A stretch of 64,000 nt of DNA from Isoetes taiwanensis (GCA_021234155.1 JAJEKV010000102.1:1852456-1916455); one strand, 5' to 3'. Positions 36,848 through 48,310 are shown, counted from the first letter of the stretch. A program made the numbers and translations. The notes: a model not told the origin generated them from the sequence alone.

Positions 36848-38290
36848 AAAAGGGACCTACCCCCCACCACCACAGAGGACATTTTCCATTGAATAATCAT
36901 AGGACCATTGCCCAAAAGGGACCAGCCCTAAATTCGTGGGGATAAAGGGACATAAACCCTAAAAGGGAAACCCTTTCGGTTTCCAGCCCCTATAGGTCGG
37001 ATTGGAGCAACATTGGACGCCCTTTCGCCTGAACAGTAGTAGAGGAACCGGAATTCCTAGGTTGCAGCTCAATCCAAGACCAGCAGTCTCGAGATCCAGC
37101 AGCATGGATGCTTTCAGAGGAGTGGGACCCAGCCAAGAAGCGGGTTAGTGGTTGATCCAATAGTTAGATCCGAGTTTCAACTCTCATTCTATAGGATTCG
37201 CATTCATTCTTAGCTATAGGCGACCCCTACAGCCTAAGAATAATAGACACTAACAAAGGAACCTAACCATGTATGATTAGGTAGACTAGAATAGATGTAT
37301 TCTATTATTTTCAGTTCTGTTATGATGATGTTTTGACATTCTATGCGCCACTCTTGTGTATTGGGAAGGGGGTAGAGACCCAGAGCCCAAGTAGTTGTAT
37401 GATCATAGTTTTAGCCCATTAATTCCCAATTAATGCGGCCTGTGCATAAGAGCCCGCCTGGCTGTGGGTGGCGGAGCTAGACCGGCTGACAAGGAAGGGC
37501 TTGTCTGATCACAGTTGATCCCTTTGGTGCGTAGCGACGACCGGGGAACATTGTGGGCTAGGCCTAATACCCTGGCACTGCGTGCGGGCAGGGTATGGGC
37601 TCGACACCTCTTAGGTGATGCGTCATCTTCTAGGGGTTCAAGTCGTATACGAGCAGTGGCTCTCTATCTATCTATCTATCTAGCTCGCTGTGATTGGCAT
37701 GAACCTTCTGGAGGAGAGTGATCTCCTCCTGCCTCATCGGGAGCTATGGAGATGCAACCCAGTAATAGCCCCTTTGGCTATGAACCCGGCAGGCTACGGT
37801 CAGGCTCCAATACTTTTCAGCCTATCTGCAAAGTATGCACAGGAGGCGCGGATGGAGTGGACTACCCAACGACCATGTTTCTATGCCAGCCAAATCCAAT
37901 TGCCATGAATTCTGTCTGCATTGTTATCCGGAGACCCAAGCCGTCAGTCTTTCCCCAAGAGTCTGAGCCTGGGTAGGATTTCCCCATGTTATGTTGATAC
38001 ACTGATGTGTTGTTGCAGCTACTGTGATATGGTGGACCACCCTTCGAGGTGGGTATGCTATTGTTGATTTATGTCATGTGCTCATGTGTGTTTACGCTTC
38101 CGCAGCTAGATCGATCCCGAGGGATACGGGATGAATGACACGTCCATTCTTCTCGGGTTCTTGGCCACCAGCAAGAGCCCGATGTTAGGTGGACGGCCTC
38201 ATGTCAGCGAGCAGATGCTGGTTTGAGGGATGATCTCCAGTTTGTATACGATCGGTTTATACGCGGAACCGTATGGGGCGCTGCTAGCGT
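36848..38290 (+). mobile_element. Family-C LTR, plus orientation
   Basis: From about 37360 it follows family A in order (gggggtagagaccc, aatgcggcctgtgcataaga, gcgggcagggtatggg, ggatggagtggactaccc, ggaccacccttcgagg). It is an inverted match to 32110-32840. The start is not well defined. Within it is a short (ATCT)n at about 37664-37682 absent from the other copy. The 3' edge near 38265-38290 is estimated from the end of inverted matching. Confidence 0.65.
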
Positions 38291-38603
38291 TATACGCCCT
38301 TAACTTTTCGAGAAAAACATCTCATCCGACAGCAGCGCCCCTTTTGCTTTTTCGCCTTGCTGTCGCCATTTCGCCCTCGGGTAATGAGCCCCCTAGGGTA
38401 TTTGGAAGGTGGCCGATCCATTGGAACCATTTTCACCTTCATCCGAGCTACCTACAAAAAGTTATAGCCCTTCCAAACTTGGGTTCTCCAGTCGCCCTAA
38501 ACGTCTTAAAACTTACAATTTATTACATCAACCTAGCACAAAACCAAACATCGAAGAGTTAAACAGTCCAACTAGCTTAAACTTCCACCTAACTACCGAA
38601 CGG
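38291..38603. other. Unassigned sequence between family-C and family-B LTRs
   Basis: About 300 bases with no match elsewhere in the window and no gene. It joins the truncated chromovirus 5' LTR at about 38604. Confidence 0.6.
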
Positions 38604-39269
38604 CTGCATGTACTGGGTACTAGGGGAACTACTAGGAGCATACTAACAACATAAGGCACAGAGGTCTCTACCTCCCCTTTAATCCCTGCTTTCTGGAAGA
38701 CTAACAGAGATGCTACCATAGATTCATCCATCCATATATAACAAAGCATAATCCATAATTGAACATAATCTTAAGTATCAAAGAAGGGTTAATCCTAAAC
38801 AAAGACAACCAGAGAAGACTGACTGAGGCGCTAACCCTAGAGATATCAAGCTAGTCTATCCACTAACCCGAATTTCGGCTAGATCCATTATCATGTGGCA
38901 TCTCCATTTTTCAGCAACTTGGGCGCTCAGCAGCTCTTCCTCCTGGTTCGATTTGGGGTCTACATGGGATAGGGATCCAATTTGATGCTCCAAGTTAGAA
39001 TTCTCCTACTGGCCAATCGAATTTGGCCAGGTGGCACCTTCCTAATTAATCAATTATCCTAACTTAATTAACTTAATTGAGTTAATTAGATAATGCTTCC
39101 TTAATTATAGGTAATTAGCCTTTAATTACCCCTTTATTAATTTAGCATAGCTAAATTAATCCCTTTTAGGTCAACCCCCTAGGTTCAAATACCCCATGGT
39201 GGCGTATCTTCACTGTGTGACGTGTCAGTATATTTATACGTATACCGTATAAATACTTGGAATGTCACA
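38604..39269 (-). mobile_element. Truncated 5' LTR of the chromovirus (U3 side)
   Basis: Matches 20665-21243 almost perfectly plus a ~90-bp block (about 39030-39115) missing from the 3' LTR. The outer end is intact (tgtcaca at 39263-39269) and is followed by the GAAGG target duplication. The R/U5 side, corresponding to 19771-20664, is missing. Confidence 0.9.
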
Positions 39270-40157
39270 GAAGGGGTCGTGATTACTTTAATCAGCTAAA
39301 GGGGACCGATGAATAACTTTAGGGGCAATCTTTAAGTTAATAAAGGAACCTGTACATAAATAAAAGGGATGCATTGACAAATATAGATATAGGCATAGAA
39401 AGCAGTGAGTTGATAAAGAATCCCCTTAATTATAGGATGAACCTTTACCTTTCTAAAAGGCCATCCATTAACTAGCATTTGCAAAGGAACGGACACCCAG
39501 TAGCAGGCAGTTAATGGGGTGACTTGCAGCGATTAGATGTTTGACTTGCACTGTAGCAGCGGTCATGTTTGACCAACTTGTGATGCAGGGAGCAACTATC
39601 AAGGTTGTAGAATTCTCTTAGGAGCAGCCCATTAAAAGAAACCAAATATAAATTGTATCACATGTATTGCTTTGTGGCAAGTGTTGCAACATTGGTTACT
39701 TTTAGGACTTGTTAGATATGTCCGCAACAATCAATCCATGCTTTTATTTGTTGTTTGGTATGTTGTGTTGACATATACATTTGATTAGATAAAGGATTAA
39801 ATAGTTGTCGTTGTGCTTCATAGTCTCGACATTCCTTAATCTCTCGGAGTGGTCCAATCTATAGTTGATATTTAAGACAGTGTCCAAAAGTTGTAGTACT
39901 TGAGTTGTTTAATGAACAATGGTGTTGCTGCACAACATTAGAATTGAGCACCATTTTTCTATCCCCATATGGATCTGATGCGAAAGGGTACATTGCTGGC
40001 AAAAAAAATATTGCACTCAAAAGTTAAAATAGAAATAGCAGTTTTATGCAATGCAGAAGTTGCTTTATTGTTATGGCACATGCTTGGGGGAGCAGCTTAG
40101 CAGACTTGAAGCATGAGCACTAATTAAGCATAGCCTTCCACTAGCCGAATAACTATA
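39270..40157 (+). repeat. Array spacer copy 3, part after the chromovirus
   Basis: Continues spacer sequence from the target duplication and matches 9416-10280 to gccgaataactat. There it leaves the spacer consensus and, after about 23 bases, enters the 430-bp tandem array. No gene is seen. Confidence 0.9.
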
Positions 40158-40180
40158 TTAATGAATGTCTCTCCATTTCA

Positions 40181-43100
40181 ATATGTAGCAAAATAACAGG
40201 GGGTTCCAGGGGGATTTGATATAGATATAATTCTTGAAACCATAGACCATATCCTTAAAACAATTCAATGGGTTATCATAAAAAAAAACAGAGATTTAAG
40301 ATAAAAATTAATCACATTAGCTGACTGGTTAGATTGGTTAAAGTAGTCTTATTAGGATATTGAGTTATTTTGGTAAAGGTTCGAATCCTCGTATTTCATA
40401 TTCTAAAAGCTTAAGCGAAAACGTATAGAGGCTCGATATACCATCAAAACCTTAGGCAAACTCGTATTCGACATCTTAAAATCATAGGCGTCCCCAATCA
40501 TAATTGAGCATAATCGAAACGAGAGGTGTCCAGAGGCTCCAACATACGATCTGGGCCGTAGGATTGATGATCCGACGACGGTGGTAGTCCAGGTGCACCT
40601 CGTTTAGAATATGTAGCAAAATAACAGGGGTTCCAGGGGATTTGATATAGATATAATTCTTGAAACCATAGACCATATCCTTAAAACAATTCAATGGGTT
40701 ATCATAAAAAAAAGTAGATTTAAGATAAAATTAATCACATTAGCCGACCGGTTAGATTGGTTAAAGTAGTCTTATTAGGATATTGAGTTATTTTGGTAAA
40801 GGTTCAATCCTCGTGATTTCATATTCTAAAAAGCTTAAGCTTAAAACGATAGAGGCTCGGATATACCATCAAAACCTTAGGCAAACTCGTATTCGACATC
40901 TTAATATCATAGGCGTCCCTAATCATAATTGAGCATAATCGAAACGAGAGGTGTCCAGAGGCTCCAACATACTGATGCAGGGGTCGTAGGATTGATGTGA
41001 TCCGACGACGGTGGGTAGTCCAGGGGTGCACCTCGCTTAGAATATGTAGCAAAATAACGGGGGTTCCAGGGGATTTGATATAGATATAATTCTTGAAACC
41101 ATAGACCATATCCTTAAAAACAATTCAATGGGTTATCATAAAAAAAAAATAGAGATTTAAGATAAAAATTAATCACATTAGGCTGACCGTTAGATTGGTT
41201 AAAGTAGTCTTATTAGGATATTGACTTATTTTGGTAAAGGTTCGAATCCTCGATTTCATATTCTAAAAGCTTAAGCTTAAAAACGTATAGAGGCTCGATA
41301 TACCATCAAAACCTTAGGCAAACTCGTATTTCGACATCTTAAAATCATAGGCGCCCCAATCATAATTGAGCATAATCGAAACGAGAGGTGTCCAGAGGCT
41401 CCAACATACACCGGGGTCAGAGGGATTGACAGATCCGACGACTCGTGGTAGTCCGAGGGTGCACCTCGCTTAGAATATGTAGCAAAATAACAGGGGGGTT
41501 CCAGGGATTTGATATAGATATAATTCTTGAAACCATAGACCATATCCTTAAAACAATTCAATGGGTTATCATAAAAAAAAATGTAGATTTAAGATAAAAA
41601 TTAATCACATTAGCTGATCGGTTTAGATTGGTTAAAGTAGTCTTATTAGGATATTGAGTTATTTTGGTAAAGGTTCAATCCTCGTGATTTCATATTCTAA
41701 AAGCTTAAGCTTAAAACGATAGAGGCTCGATATACCATCAAAACCTTAGGCAAACTCGTATTCGACATCTTAAAATCATAGGCGCCCCTAATCATAATTG
41801 AGCATAATCGAAACGAGAGGTGTCCGTGAGGCTCCAACATACAGTCTGGGCCGTAGGATTGACAGATCCGACGACTGTGGTAGTCCGGGGGTGCACCTCG
41901 CTTAGAATATGTAGCAAAATAACAGGGGGTTCCAGGGGGATTTGATATAGATATAATTCTTGAAACCATAGACCATATCCTTAAAACAATTCAATGGGTT
42001 ATCATAAAAAAAAAATAGAGATTTAAGATAAAAATTAATCACATTAGCTGACTGGTTAGATTGGTTAAAGTAGTCTTATTAGGATATTGACTTATTTTGG
42101 TAAAGGTTCAATCCTCGTGATTTCATATTCTAAAAGCTTAAGCTTAAAACGTATAGAGGCTCGATATACCATCAAAACCTTAGGCAAACTCAGTATTCGA
42201 CATCTTAAAATCATAGGCGCCCCCAATCATAATTGAGCATAATCGAAACGAGGGTGTCCAGAGGTCTCCAACATACCCTCGGGCCGTAGGATTGACAGAT
42301 CCGACGACCGTGGTAGTCCAGGTGCACCTCGCTTTAGAATATGTAGCAAAAATAACAGGGGTTCCGTGGGGATTTGATATAGATATAATTCTTGAAACCA
42401 TAGACCATATCCTTAAAACAATTCAATGGGTTATCATAAAAAAAAGCAGAGATTTAAGATAAAAAAAATTAATCACATTAGTCGACCGGTTAGATTGGTT
42501 AAAGTAGTCTTATTAGGATATTGAGTTATTTTGGTAAAGGTTCTAATCCTCGTATTTCATATTCTAAAAGCTTAAAAGCTTAAAACGATAGAGGCTCGAT
42601 ATACCATCAAAACCTTAGGCAAACTCAGTATTCTACATCTTAAAATCATAGGCGCCCCAATCATAATTGAGCATAATCGAAACGAGAGGTGTCCAGAGGC
42701 TCCAACATACAAATGGGCCGTGAGGATTGACAGATCCGAATAACCGTGGTAGTCCAGTGGTGCACCTCGCTTAGAATATGTAGCAAAATAACAGGGTTCC
42801 AGGGGATTTGATATAGATATAATTCTTGAAACCATAGACCATATCCTTAAAACAATTCAATGGGTTATCATAAAAAAAAAACGAGATTTAAGATAAAAAT
42901 TAATCACATTAGCTGACTGGTTAGATTGGTTAAAGTAGTCTTATTAGGATATTGAGTTATTTTGGTAAAGGTTCGAATCCTCGTATTTCATATTCTAAAA
43001 GCTTAAGCGAAAACGTATAGAGGCTCGATATACCATCAAAACCTTAGGCAAACTCGTATTCGACATCTTAAAATCATAGGCGTCCCCAATCATAATTGAG

Positions 43101-43202
43101 CATAATCGAAACGAGAGGTATCCAGAGGCTCCAACATACAGTCTGGGCCGTAGGATTGACAGATCCGACGACTGTGGTAGTCCAGGGTGCACCTCGTTTA
43201 GA
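40181..43202 (+). repeat. Seven-unit tandem repeat (~430 bp per unit) with tRNA-like core
   Basis: Units start at about 40181, 40609, 41042, 41475, 41907, 42339 and 42776 (atatgtagcaaaataac) and end at 43202, with periods of 427-437 bp. Units differ mainly by 1-3-base indels and a variable ~15-base segment after ccaacatac. Each contains an A8-A10 run, then a sequence with pol III A- and B-box character, then aagcttaagc. Minus-strand frames (MVYGFKNYIYIKS) recur but shift in every unit, so the array is not protein coding. A satellite seeded from a tRNA-derived SINE is the best guess. Confidence 0.92.
40316..40392 (+). promoter_or_regulatory. tRNA-like A/B-box core of the tandem repeat (unit 1 shown)
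   Basis: ttagctgactggttagattgg resembles a box A (TRGYNNARNNGG) and ggttcgaatcc at about 40379 matches the box B consensus GGTTCGANTCC. The separation of about 53-61 bases is longer than in most tRNA genes. Units 1, 3 and 7 keep the perfect B box; units 2, 4 and 5 lack one base (ggttcaatcc) and unit 6 has ggttctaatcc. No TTTT terminator follows closely. Confidence 0.5.
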
Positions 43203-43496
43203 ATATGCATTTTAGTGTGAGCTGTGACCAACAATTCTAGATTTGCTTCCAGATTTCCAGAAACTAATCTGAAAAGTTACAGAAAGGCTCGACTTTACTA
43301 TTATTGTCATACTAATCTGGCTTAAAAAAAAAAAGGGTTACCTTTTGTGAGAAAAAGGTCTTTCCAATTATAAAAGAATGGATTCGATTATTGCAGAAGG
43401 CACATATCTTCTCCTCAACCCTGAAAGTAGAGTTGCTTTGATAAATTCCAGGGAACACAAATGTTTGACATCTCTAAGACCTTTTAATAAGTTCTT
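43203..43496. other. Short unassigned stretch after the tandem array
   Basis: About 290 bases without a supported gene. It precedes and may belong to the LINE 3' end that follows. Confidence 0.5.
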
Positions 43497-43605
43497 TTTG
43501 GGTCCCATAGGCTGATTGGTCTCCATGGATGATAAAAACTTTATTCTGTTCTATTCTATTCTATTCTATTCTATTCTATTCTATTCTATTCTATTCTATT
43601 CTATA
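43497..43605 (+). mobile_element. LINE 3' end fragment with long (TTCTA)n tail
   Basis: The conserved LINE 3' signature (ttgggtcccataggctgatt, then ggtctccatggatgat) is followed by about eleven TTCTA units to about 43603. No coding part of the LINE is attached, as expected for a severely 5'-truncated insertion. Confidence 0.85.
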
Positions 43606-43757
43606 ATATAATATATAGATATCTGCCTGATATATACCAACAGTAATGCCTCCTGCGATGCCTAATACGGGATAGAGAGAATTGAATGGCTGGAAAAGGT
43701 TCAAGACATGCGTACATATGCAGGAGATAAACAATGCCCACCAGCAGTTTTAAGATT

Positions 43758-44157
43758 TCTAACGTCATGGAAAAGTTTCTTTTTGAGAGAATAAAAGCCA
43801 CAGAAGAGCAGGAGCTACATGCTATGGATTGTTATTTAACTGATGTAGCTAGAACATAGAAAGAATTTACTATCTCAGATAAAAACACGGGCAGATTTCA
43901 GAAAGGCATTTGAATCAGATAACTTGCATGCCAATTATTACCCAGATCTTAAAAGATAGTGGGATCTTTTTAAATAGGGGGAACATGAATCAATACATCA
44001 TTTTTATTCTAAGTTTTCTTATCTAGCAATTGATATGGGAAAACTGCAACTAGGAGAATTATCGGAAAGTGAAATAACACGAAAATTTATAGCAGGATTG
44101 AGAGATTCATTATACGCAAAAATGTGCTTAAGAACCATCCATTACAGATGGAGTAGC
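43758..44157 (+). pseudogene. Retrotransposon gag fragment
   Basis: Readable pieces are FERIKATEEQELHAMDCYL and EHESIHHFYSKFSYLAIDMG, continuing ELSESEITRKFIAGLRDSLY. The pattern of a short W..F...E.I..F...F segment and a FI.GLR....Y.KM end is that of a retrotransposon gag domain. Stops interrupt it. It stops abruptly at the Copia LTR start at 44158, so the Copia element inserted into, or recombined with, this older element. Confidence 0.6.
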
Positions 44158-44589
44158 TGTTGGAAAGTTAAAGCAGTTCATCACATATTTCTTAAGGGCG
44201 AATGAATATATGTCCTCTAGTGCACATTAAATCAGTTAAAGACCTATGTGAAATTTTAAACCTAGGTCTATTGTAAATATGTATATTAAAGGTTCAACGG
44301 ACAATGGTTCATTGAATAATATTATTACTAAATAACTTCAAGAGGTTAAGGATACCGAGATGGAGCCAAAAACCATTTAAAGTTCAACAGCTCATGGTCG
44401 GTAGATTTTCATGGCATAACCGACGATCTGAGCACTGTATGTAGGTTAGCCAAGGAGGGGTGGCAGGAAGGTCACAGTATGCAAGAATTAAAGAGGCTCA
44501 AGGGATAATCTCATGTAAGGTAAGTTAAAGCCCTAGGCAAATGTGGATGTTTTTGCTAAAAAACTATGAAGAAGACCTCCTTTCAGATA

Positions 44590-45160
44590 GACCTCTTGGA
44601 GAATGTGCTCAGAGGTCTAAAGCTCCAAATAGATGGAGATATATCTGATTATTTTAACCACACTTTGACAATATCATTGCTGATTTATCTGCAGCAGGAG
44701 TGAATGTATCAGATAGATGTCAGGTTCTGCAAATTTCCAGAGCTATTAATGACAATGAGCAGTTAGGATTATTTATAGCAAAACAAGAGAAGGGGCAGAA
44801 AAGGTGTTGAGGACAGAATATGAACAAAAGAAGTTAAAGGAAGGAGAAGAATCTGCTGAGATATTATTTACTAGTAAAAAACAGGTTAAATGCTACTATT
44901 GCCATGAGCTTGGTCATTTTAAAAATGAATGTCCCAAACTAAAAAAGGAATTTAGTTGCTTCAATTGTGGAGGAAAATGACATGTGGCAGCTAAGTGCTC
45001 AACTCCCAAAGATTATAATCAAGGAAGAAGTAGGGAAAAAATCACAAGAGGAGGAAGAGGGTCTGGAAGAAAAGAAGGAGGCCGAACTGCAGGAGTTCAC
45101 ATCACAAAAGCAACTGAAGATGATGACAAGGAAGAGACTCAAGATGAAAATGAGGTAAAT
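44590..45160 (+). pseudogene. Copia gag with two CCHC zinc knuckles
   Basis: The gag core reads FNHFDNIIADLSAAGVNVSD (one frame shift before it) and DRCQVLQISRAINDNEQLG. The nucleic-acid-binding part has CYYCHELGHFKNEC and CFNCGGK, then an in-frame stop (TGA at about 44979) in place of the residue before HVAAKC. A basic Arg/Gly-rich tail follows. Two knuckles separated by a short Lys-rich linker are common in plant Copia gag. Confidence 0.85.
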
Positions 45161-45166
45161 TAATTA

Positions 45167-45637
45167 TTGATTACCAAGAATGCAAACTCTGAAGCTAATA
45201 GAATGTCTGGTGTTGTTGTAGTTGATAGTGGAGCTGAGAGATCAGTAGTTCAAACTACTGATCTACTCAAGGACATTAATGCAACTCGAAGAAATAAAAT
45301 ACAAGTTGGAAATGGTGAAGTTCAAACTGCTGAAGGCTCTGGACTGTTGCAGTTAATAGATTTAGATGGAAACATAGTAAACATAGAAAATGTTCTATGT
45401 GTTCCTACTTTGATCAAAAATATGATTTCAGTTAGTCAATTAGTAGACTTGGGATACAAAATACATTTTGATTCCAAAGGTTGTAGCATTTTCCTTGATA
45501 ATATGTTAAAGTTTTATGCAAAGAGATTTGGGAATCTTTTTCAAATGGAAGGCATACTGAATAACAAACTCATAGGTAGAATTATGGCACAACAGATTAG
45601 CTCACACTCATTGCAAGAATCTAAGATTCTTGGCTAA
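45167..45637 (+). pseudogene. Copia aspartic protease and start of integrase
   Basis: The active-site segment is VVVVDSGAERSVV with the D-S-G triad intact. Downstream is the usual Copia block NVLCVPTLIKNMISVSQLVD, followed by DNMLKFYAKRFGNLFQMEG. The frame stops at 45637; the integrase zinc-binding HH..CC segment continues in another frame (HRLAHTHCKNLRFLAKKGW). Confidence 0.85.
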
Positions 45638-46505
45638 AAAAGGATGGATAACATGCAAGGATATAAAAACAGATGGATTCATGTATGAAGGATGTATGCT
45701 TGGAAGATAAATAGGCTGCCTTTTAAGAATTCAGGAAATCGAGCAAAACATGTTCTTGATCTAGTACACACAAACCTCTGTGGTCCACTAAATATTAGGA
45801 GCAGAACAAACAAAACTTATTTCATTACCTTTATAGATAATTATTCTCGATAATGCAAAATTTACTGCCTTGAAAGAAAGTCACAAGCATTACAAGCTTT
45901 CAAACAATATGTAGCAGAGATGGAAAGAGAAACAGGTAACAAATTAAAGTGTATAAGATCAGATTGAAGAGGAGAATATTTGTCCATTAAGTTCAAACTT
46001 TTTGTATTGCTAATGGAATAAGAAGGCAATTAACATGCATATTCAGTCCACGGCAGAATGGAGTAGCTGAGAGGAAAAATAGAACACTCATGGATGCACT
46101 AAGATCAATCATCAAACAAAGTGGATTGCCTAATCATCTCTGGGAGGAAGCATTGAAGACTGCCACACTCATACAAAACAAACTTCCAACAGTAGCTGTA
46201 AAAGGTAATGTGCCTGAGAATCTCTGGTTTAATACTAGGAAGAAACTAAATTATGATATTTTCAAAGCATACGGTTGTTTGGCCTATGTTCATGTACCTT
46301 CTGAAATAAGGAAGAAATTGGACTCTAAGACAGAAGTTGGATACCTAGTAGGGTATGATGAAGAAGCAAAGGGATACATGATATATAATCCTCTCAGTAA
46401 ACAAATAATCATTAGCAGAGATGTTGTGTTTAATGAGGATGTACTTTACAAGGATAGAGTGAGAAACATTGAATATAATAAAGCAGCAACTAAGCAGAAG
46501 GAAAC
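45590..46505 (+). pseudogene. Copia integrase
   Basis: In order: the HHCC zinc-binding piece; the first catalytic Asp region (HVLDLVHTNLCGPLNIRSRT); the second (KCIRSD followed by a stop in place of a residue, then RGEYLS); and the third with Glu (RQNGVAERKNRTLMDALRS). The C-terminal part reads NHLWEEALKTATLIQNKLPT and GYLVGYDEEAKGYMIYNPLS. Where the first Copia catalytic motif normally has D-x-x-G, this copy has N-x-C-G. At least three frame breaks. The frame is interrupted after NKAATKQKE by the next insertion. Confidence 0.87.
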
Positions 46506-47282
46506 AAGGTGCTGCGCACGGAGGGTTGCCCTCCATGGCCAGAGAGTGAAGTGGCTTAAGTTGTAGTTGTAGACAATGGAGTGTTTGAATCGAAATTGCT
46601 ATTTTAAAACATTCACATTTTGTGAAGGTGATGGTTCGCATTTTGCATTACTAAGTTCTGCTTAGGTGTTGAGGTGTTGTTGGAGTAGGGTGCAATTGGA
46701 CATATAGGGTAGAATTACCCTATATTTCCAAAAATTATCCCAAAAAGCCTCTAGATTCTCCAAGATTCTATGTGATTTTATGAGACTTAGCAAGATTCCA
46801 TGAAGGCTTCCCCAAATTCCCTTAGGTTCTCCAAGATATTATGTATATTCCCATAGATTGACTTAGATTCTCTTAAATTTTATGAAATACCTTTAGATTC
46901 GCTTACATTCTTTTAGATTTTGTAAGATTTTCTTAGATTTTATGAAGGTTGTAAGAATTTGTGCATTAGAATGAAGTTATAGTTGTTGCATGTTGATGTG
47001 GTCGTTGAAATTTATCCATGGAATTCAAGCACCATTGGGTTGATGCACATGTAAGAGACCATGTGAGAAGAGTTCATGGTTTATTAAGTATATTTGTTCT
47101 ATCTATAATAATGTGTGAGAATAGTGGGGTGGGTGGTTGTTTGTCTATCATTAATGTTTCTTCAAGTTTCATGATGCAAATAGAAGGAAGGAAGGAAGGA
47201 AGAAATGTAAGTGGGCCAAAAGAGTGTACATTAAGACGTTTTTTATGGTTCATGGTTATAGTGAAGGTTGTTCCCATGCTGG

Positions 47283-47456
47283 CACCGGTTAGCCGGTTTC
47301 GAGATGGATGCTCAAGAACAACGGCGACCGCCAATTTACACTCTATAGCAAGTTTTTAGCAGTCACTAGCATATTCCTGGCATATTCTAGTACATACTTA
47401 GAATATGCCATAAACCCACATAAACAAGGGCTTGCCCCCCGAGGGGCAACCCAAAA
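47283..47456 (+). repeat. Direct repeat copy 1 with terminal hairpin
   Basis: Begins accggttagccggttt, contains the inverted pair gcatattc/gaatatgcc, and ends with the hairpin ttgccccccgaggggcaa followed by cccaaaaa. Roughly 75% identical by eye to 51567-51724. Confidence 0.8.
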
Positions 47457-47887
47457 AGGACACAATTATTGCACAAGTCCAAGCACATCAATTCCCTTGT
47501 CGCCTTGTAATATCTTCTTTCTCTAAGAATGTGGTCTTGGGAGTTGGATTTTATTATTTGTAGAAGGTATATCATGGTTCACCTTGTTTTATAATTGTTA
47601 AGTTTGATGATTGTTAAGTTTGTTTTATTCAGCAAATCTCTAAATAGCAACATATAACAGAGTTAAATTGTATAAGTAACTTTTGACTGCTCTCAATGGA
47701 TCCACCCATGTATGGGATGCAATCTGCTTAGCTGTCTATGAATAGCTATACCCAGAGGTTCAACAGTGCTGTGAGATAGAATAAATGAGACCAAAGGGAT
47801 CGAAAATAGGAATATTACAGTTCTTGCCGCAGTTTTACATGTTGAAAAATAGAATCTCCAAGCTGTTCAAGAATGTCTGTGATCACT

Positions 47888-48310
47888 TTTTAAGAGAGCA
47901 GAACCAAAACTGTCATTTTGGAAGGTTGTATTGTATGAAATAATGACATTAAGTTTGTCCAAAGTCGTGTCTTGAAAATCATATGCTGCATTCCGATATA
48001 AGATGGTCCATTGTGAATATCCTCAATAGAGTCAACCGCATAATATAAAAGATCATCCTCAATATATAAATTGCTATTGGCAAGACTCCCAGCGGTAAAG
48101 CTTGAACAATTTGATTGTAGTAAATAAAGTGGTGCATCAGAGAAAAATGCTGGTTCAAGAAAATTAGTACTTGCACTCCATGTACCCGTGCGCTGAAAAA
48201 TAGGATTAATGTCACATTGATCAGAATTTATAACCATCAAAACATAACTATAAGAATATGGCTTTTCATTTTTTAAGGAACCAAAAGAGCATGAAATGTA
48301 TTTATAACCA
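47888..48310 (-). pseudogene. Captured gene fragment, possibly receptor-kinase ectodomain
   Basis: The minus frame reads CSFGSLKNEKPYSYSYVLMV, then ends an exon-like block at a splice-acceptor-like ttttcag. It continues GTWSASTNFLEPAFFSDAPL and YLLQSNCSSFTAGSLANSNL. Spaced cysteines with aromatic residues recall plant receptor-kinase extracellular (wall-associated-kinase type) regions, but this is only a resemblance. It has no start or end of its own and is not an intact gene. Confidence 0.3.

Larger units (their letters stand above)
26665..38603. other. Foreign ~12-kb block replacing the U5 half of the chromovirus 5' LTR
   Basis: Between the primer-like site and the surviving U3 part of the 5' LTR lies sequence with no match to the chromovirus. 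It contains four same-strand reading-frame groups (26913-27363, 28968-29850, 29907-30347, 30615-31767), LTR fragments of family C in opposite orientations (32110-32840 minus, 36848-38290 plus) and long non-coding parts. About 890 bp of LTR that should lie here is missing. It may be a nested family-C element with its own extra genes, captured host DNA, or both. Confidence 0.75.
19771..39269 (-). mobile_element. Ty3/Gypsy chromovirus with ~12 kb foreign cargo
   Basis: The borders are exact: LTR termini TG...CA, a GAAGG target-site duplication on both sides, and an uninterrupted homologous site in spacers 1 and 2. The element lies on the minus strand: 5' LTR remnant 38604-39269, primer-binding-like site 26656-26663, gag, protease, RT/RNase H, integrase with chromodomain, polypurine tract, 3' LTR 19771-21243. 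At about 19.5 kb it is far longer than usual because 26665-38603 is unrelated cargo. Frames are broken by many stops and shifts, so it is not autonomous now. Confidence 0.9.

Noticed and set aside
40316-40392. Functional tRNA genes in the tandem array
   Set aside because: No acceptor-stem pairing or convincing cloverleaf; the A-B spacing is long and several units have a damaged B box.
40181-43202. CRISPR array or protein repeats
   Set aside because: Units are ~430 bp without spacers, in a plant-type genome, and the recurring minus-strand frame shifts in every unit.
43758-44157. Integrated plant pararetrovirus gag
   Set aside because: Only a generic retrotransposon-type gag signal is visible; nothing specific to viruses.
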